Assembly (NCBI RefSeq): GCF_009380215.1
Contig: NZ_WHUG01000001.1
Span: forward strand, 806,001 to 870,000
Length of the DNA: 64,000 nt
Direction of reading: 5' to 3'
DNA from: Rugamonas aquatica
GTDB taxonomy: Bacteria; Pseudomonadota; Gammaproteobacteria; Burkholderiales; Burkholderiaceae_D
Positions 63,826-64,000 of the stretch are shown here, in pieces. The position numbers were made by a program, and so were the translations under genes. Position 1 is the stretch's first letter, and every line of letters starts with the position of its first letter. The notes under the pieces are model-generated. The model saw only the letters and a list, made by a program, of their open reading frames with translations, was not told where the DNA came from and did not search any database.

Positions 63826-64000
63826 ATGAAAACCGACCGCCCCCCTTCCCTGGCCATCCTGCTCGCTTGCAGCTTCGCCTTTATCATCGTCCAGCTGGAT
63901 GTCACCATCGTCAACGTCGCCCTGCCGCAGATAGGCCGCGAGTTGGGTGCGAGCGTGACGGACCTGCAGTGGGTGGTGGACGCCTACACGCTGGGCTTCG
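63826..64000 (+). CDS. MFS transporter, DHA2/EmrB-QacA type (partial)
   Basis: Only the first 58 residues are present. They show a first membrane helix (LAILLACSFAFIIVQLDVTI) and the DHA2-family signature LDVTIVNVALPQIG followed by LQWVVDAYTL, typical of 14-helix drug efflux pumps such as EmrB and QacA. The gene runs past the window end. The divergent LysR gene is its probable regulator. Confidence 0.88.
   Translation, partial: MKTDRPPSLAILLACSFAFIIVQLDVTIVNVALPQIGRELGASVTDLQWVVDAYTLGF

Overview
The window is a gene-dense, high-GC stretch of Gram-negative chromosome with almost no non-coding DNA; no intergenic gap exceeds 300 bases. The thrC-moeA-moaD order, a catalase, several TonB-dependent receptors, three GGDEF/EAL proteins, an FNR-type oxygen sensor and many small ATGA-overlap operons suggest a betaproteobacterium of the Oxalobacteraceae type (Massilia/Duganella/Janthinobacterium-like). 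That placement is inference from gene content, not from a marker gene. I found no rRNA, tRNA, CRISPR array, intact insertion sequence or prophage.

Layout. 1-3.2 kb: an HAAS/DUF1700 membrane protein with a DUF2807 head-GIN protein, a BaiN/HI0933-type flavoprotein and a small membrane protein. 3.2-10.7 kb: molybdopterin genes (moaD, moeA) behind thrC, then a threonine/serine catabolic operon (kbl-tdh-sdaA) with a divergent XRE-cupin regulator and a dyad between them; a long perfect inverted repeat separates the two operons. 10.7-12.1 kb: an ammonium transporter with a near-consensus sigma-54 promoter. 12.1-18.1 kb: a translationally coupled prolyl oligopeptidase/zinc metalloprotease pair and a DUF5694 protein. 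18.2-24.7 kb: two c-di-GMP proteins, a cupredoxin-like protein and an 11-repeat Sel1 protein. 24.7-28.4 kb: a zinc/manganese-type ABC permease and binding protein with an outer-membrane barrel and a small secreted Cys protein, but no ATPase gene. 28.4-33.8 kb: exonuclease, YegD-like Hsp70, LacI regulator and a UvrD-like helicase fused to DUF5710. 33.9-42.3 kb: OmpA/Pal-type lipoprotein, catalase, a DUF3142 protein coupled to an unrecognised 792-residue secreted protein, a DUF29 protein with a structured start site, a SulP transporter and a Crp-type regulator.

42.5-57.6 kb is the most cohesive accessory region and looks devoted to metal uptake: a ferric-siderophore-type receptor and a DUF2946 protein share a Fur-like box; a second receptor, a flavohaemoprotein and a Fur/Zur-family regulator follow; then tandem ATGCAA-N5-TTGCAT operators precede a COG0523 (CobW-type) GTPase, a third receptor, an ABC ATPase, two DUF3526 permeases and a phytase-like lipoprotein, all nearly contiguous. 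The best reading is a metal-starvation (probably zinc) operon, although the substrate is inferred.

57.6-61 kb: a PAS-GGDEF-EAL protein is divergent from an FNR-type [4Fe-4S] regulator, with two FNR boxes in the shared promoter; a second Crp/Fnr protein without the cluster cysteines overlaps the first. 60.9-64 kb: tautomerase, an SDR lacking the usual catalytic tyrosine, two LysR regulators, and the start of a DHA2-type MFS transporter cut by the window edge.
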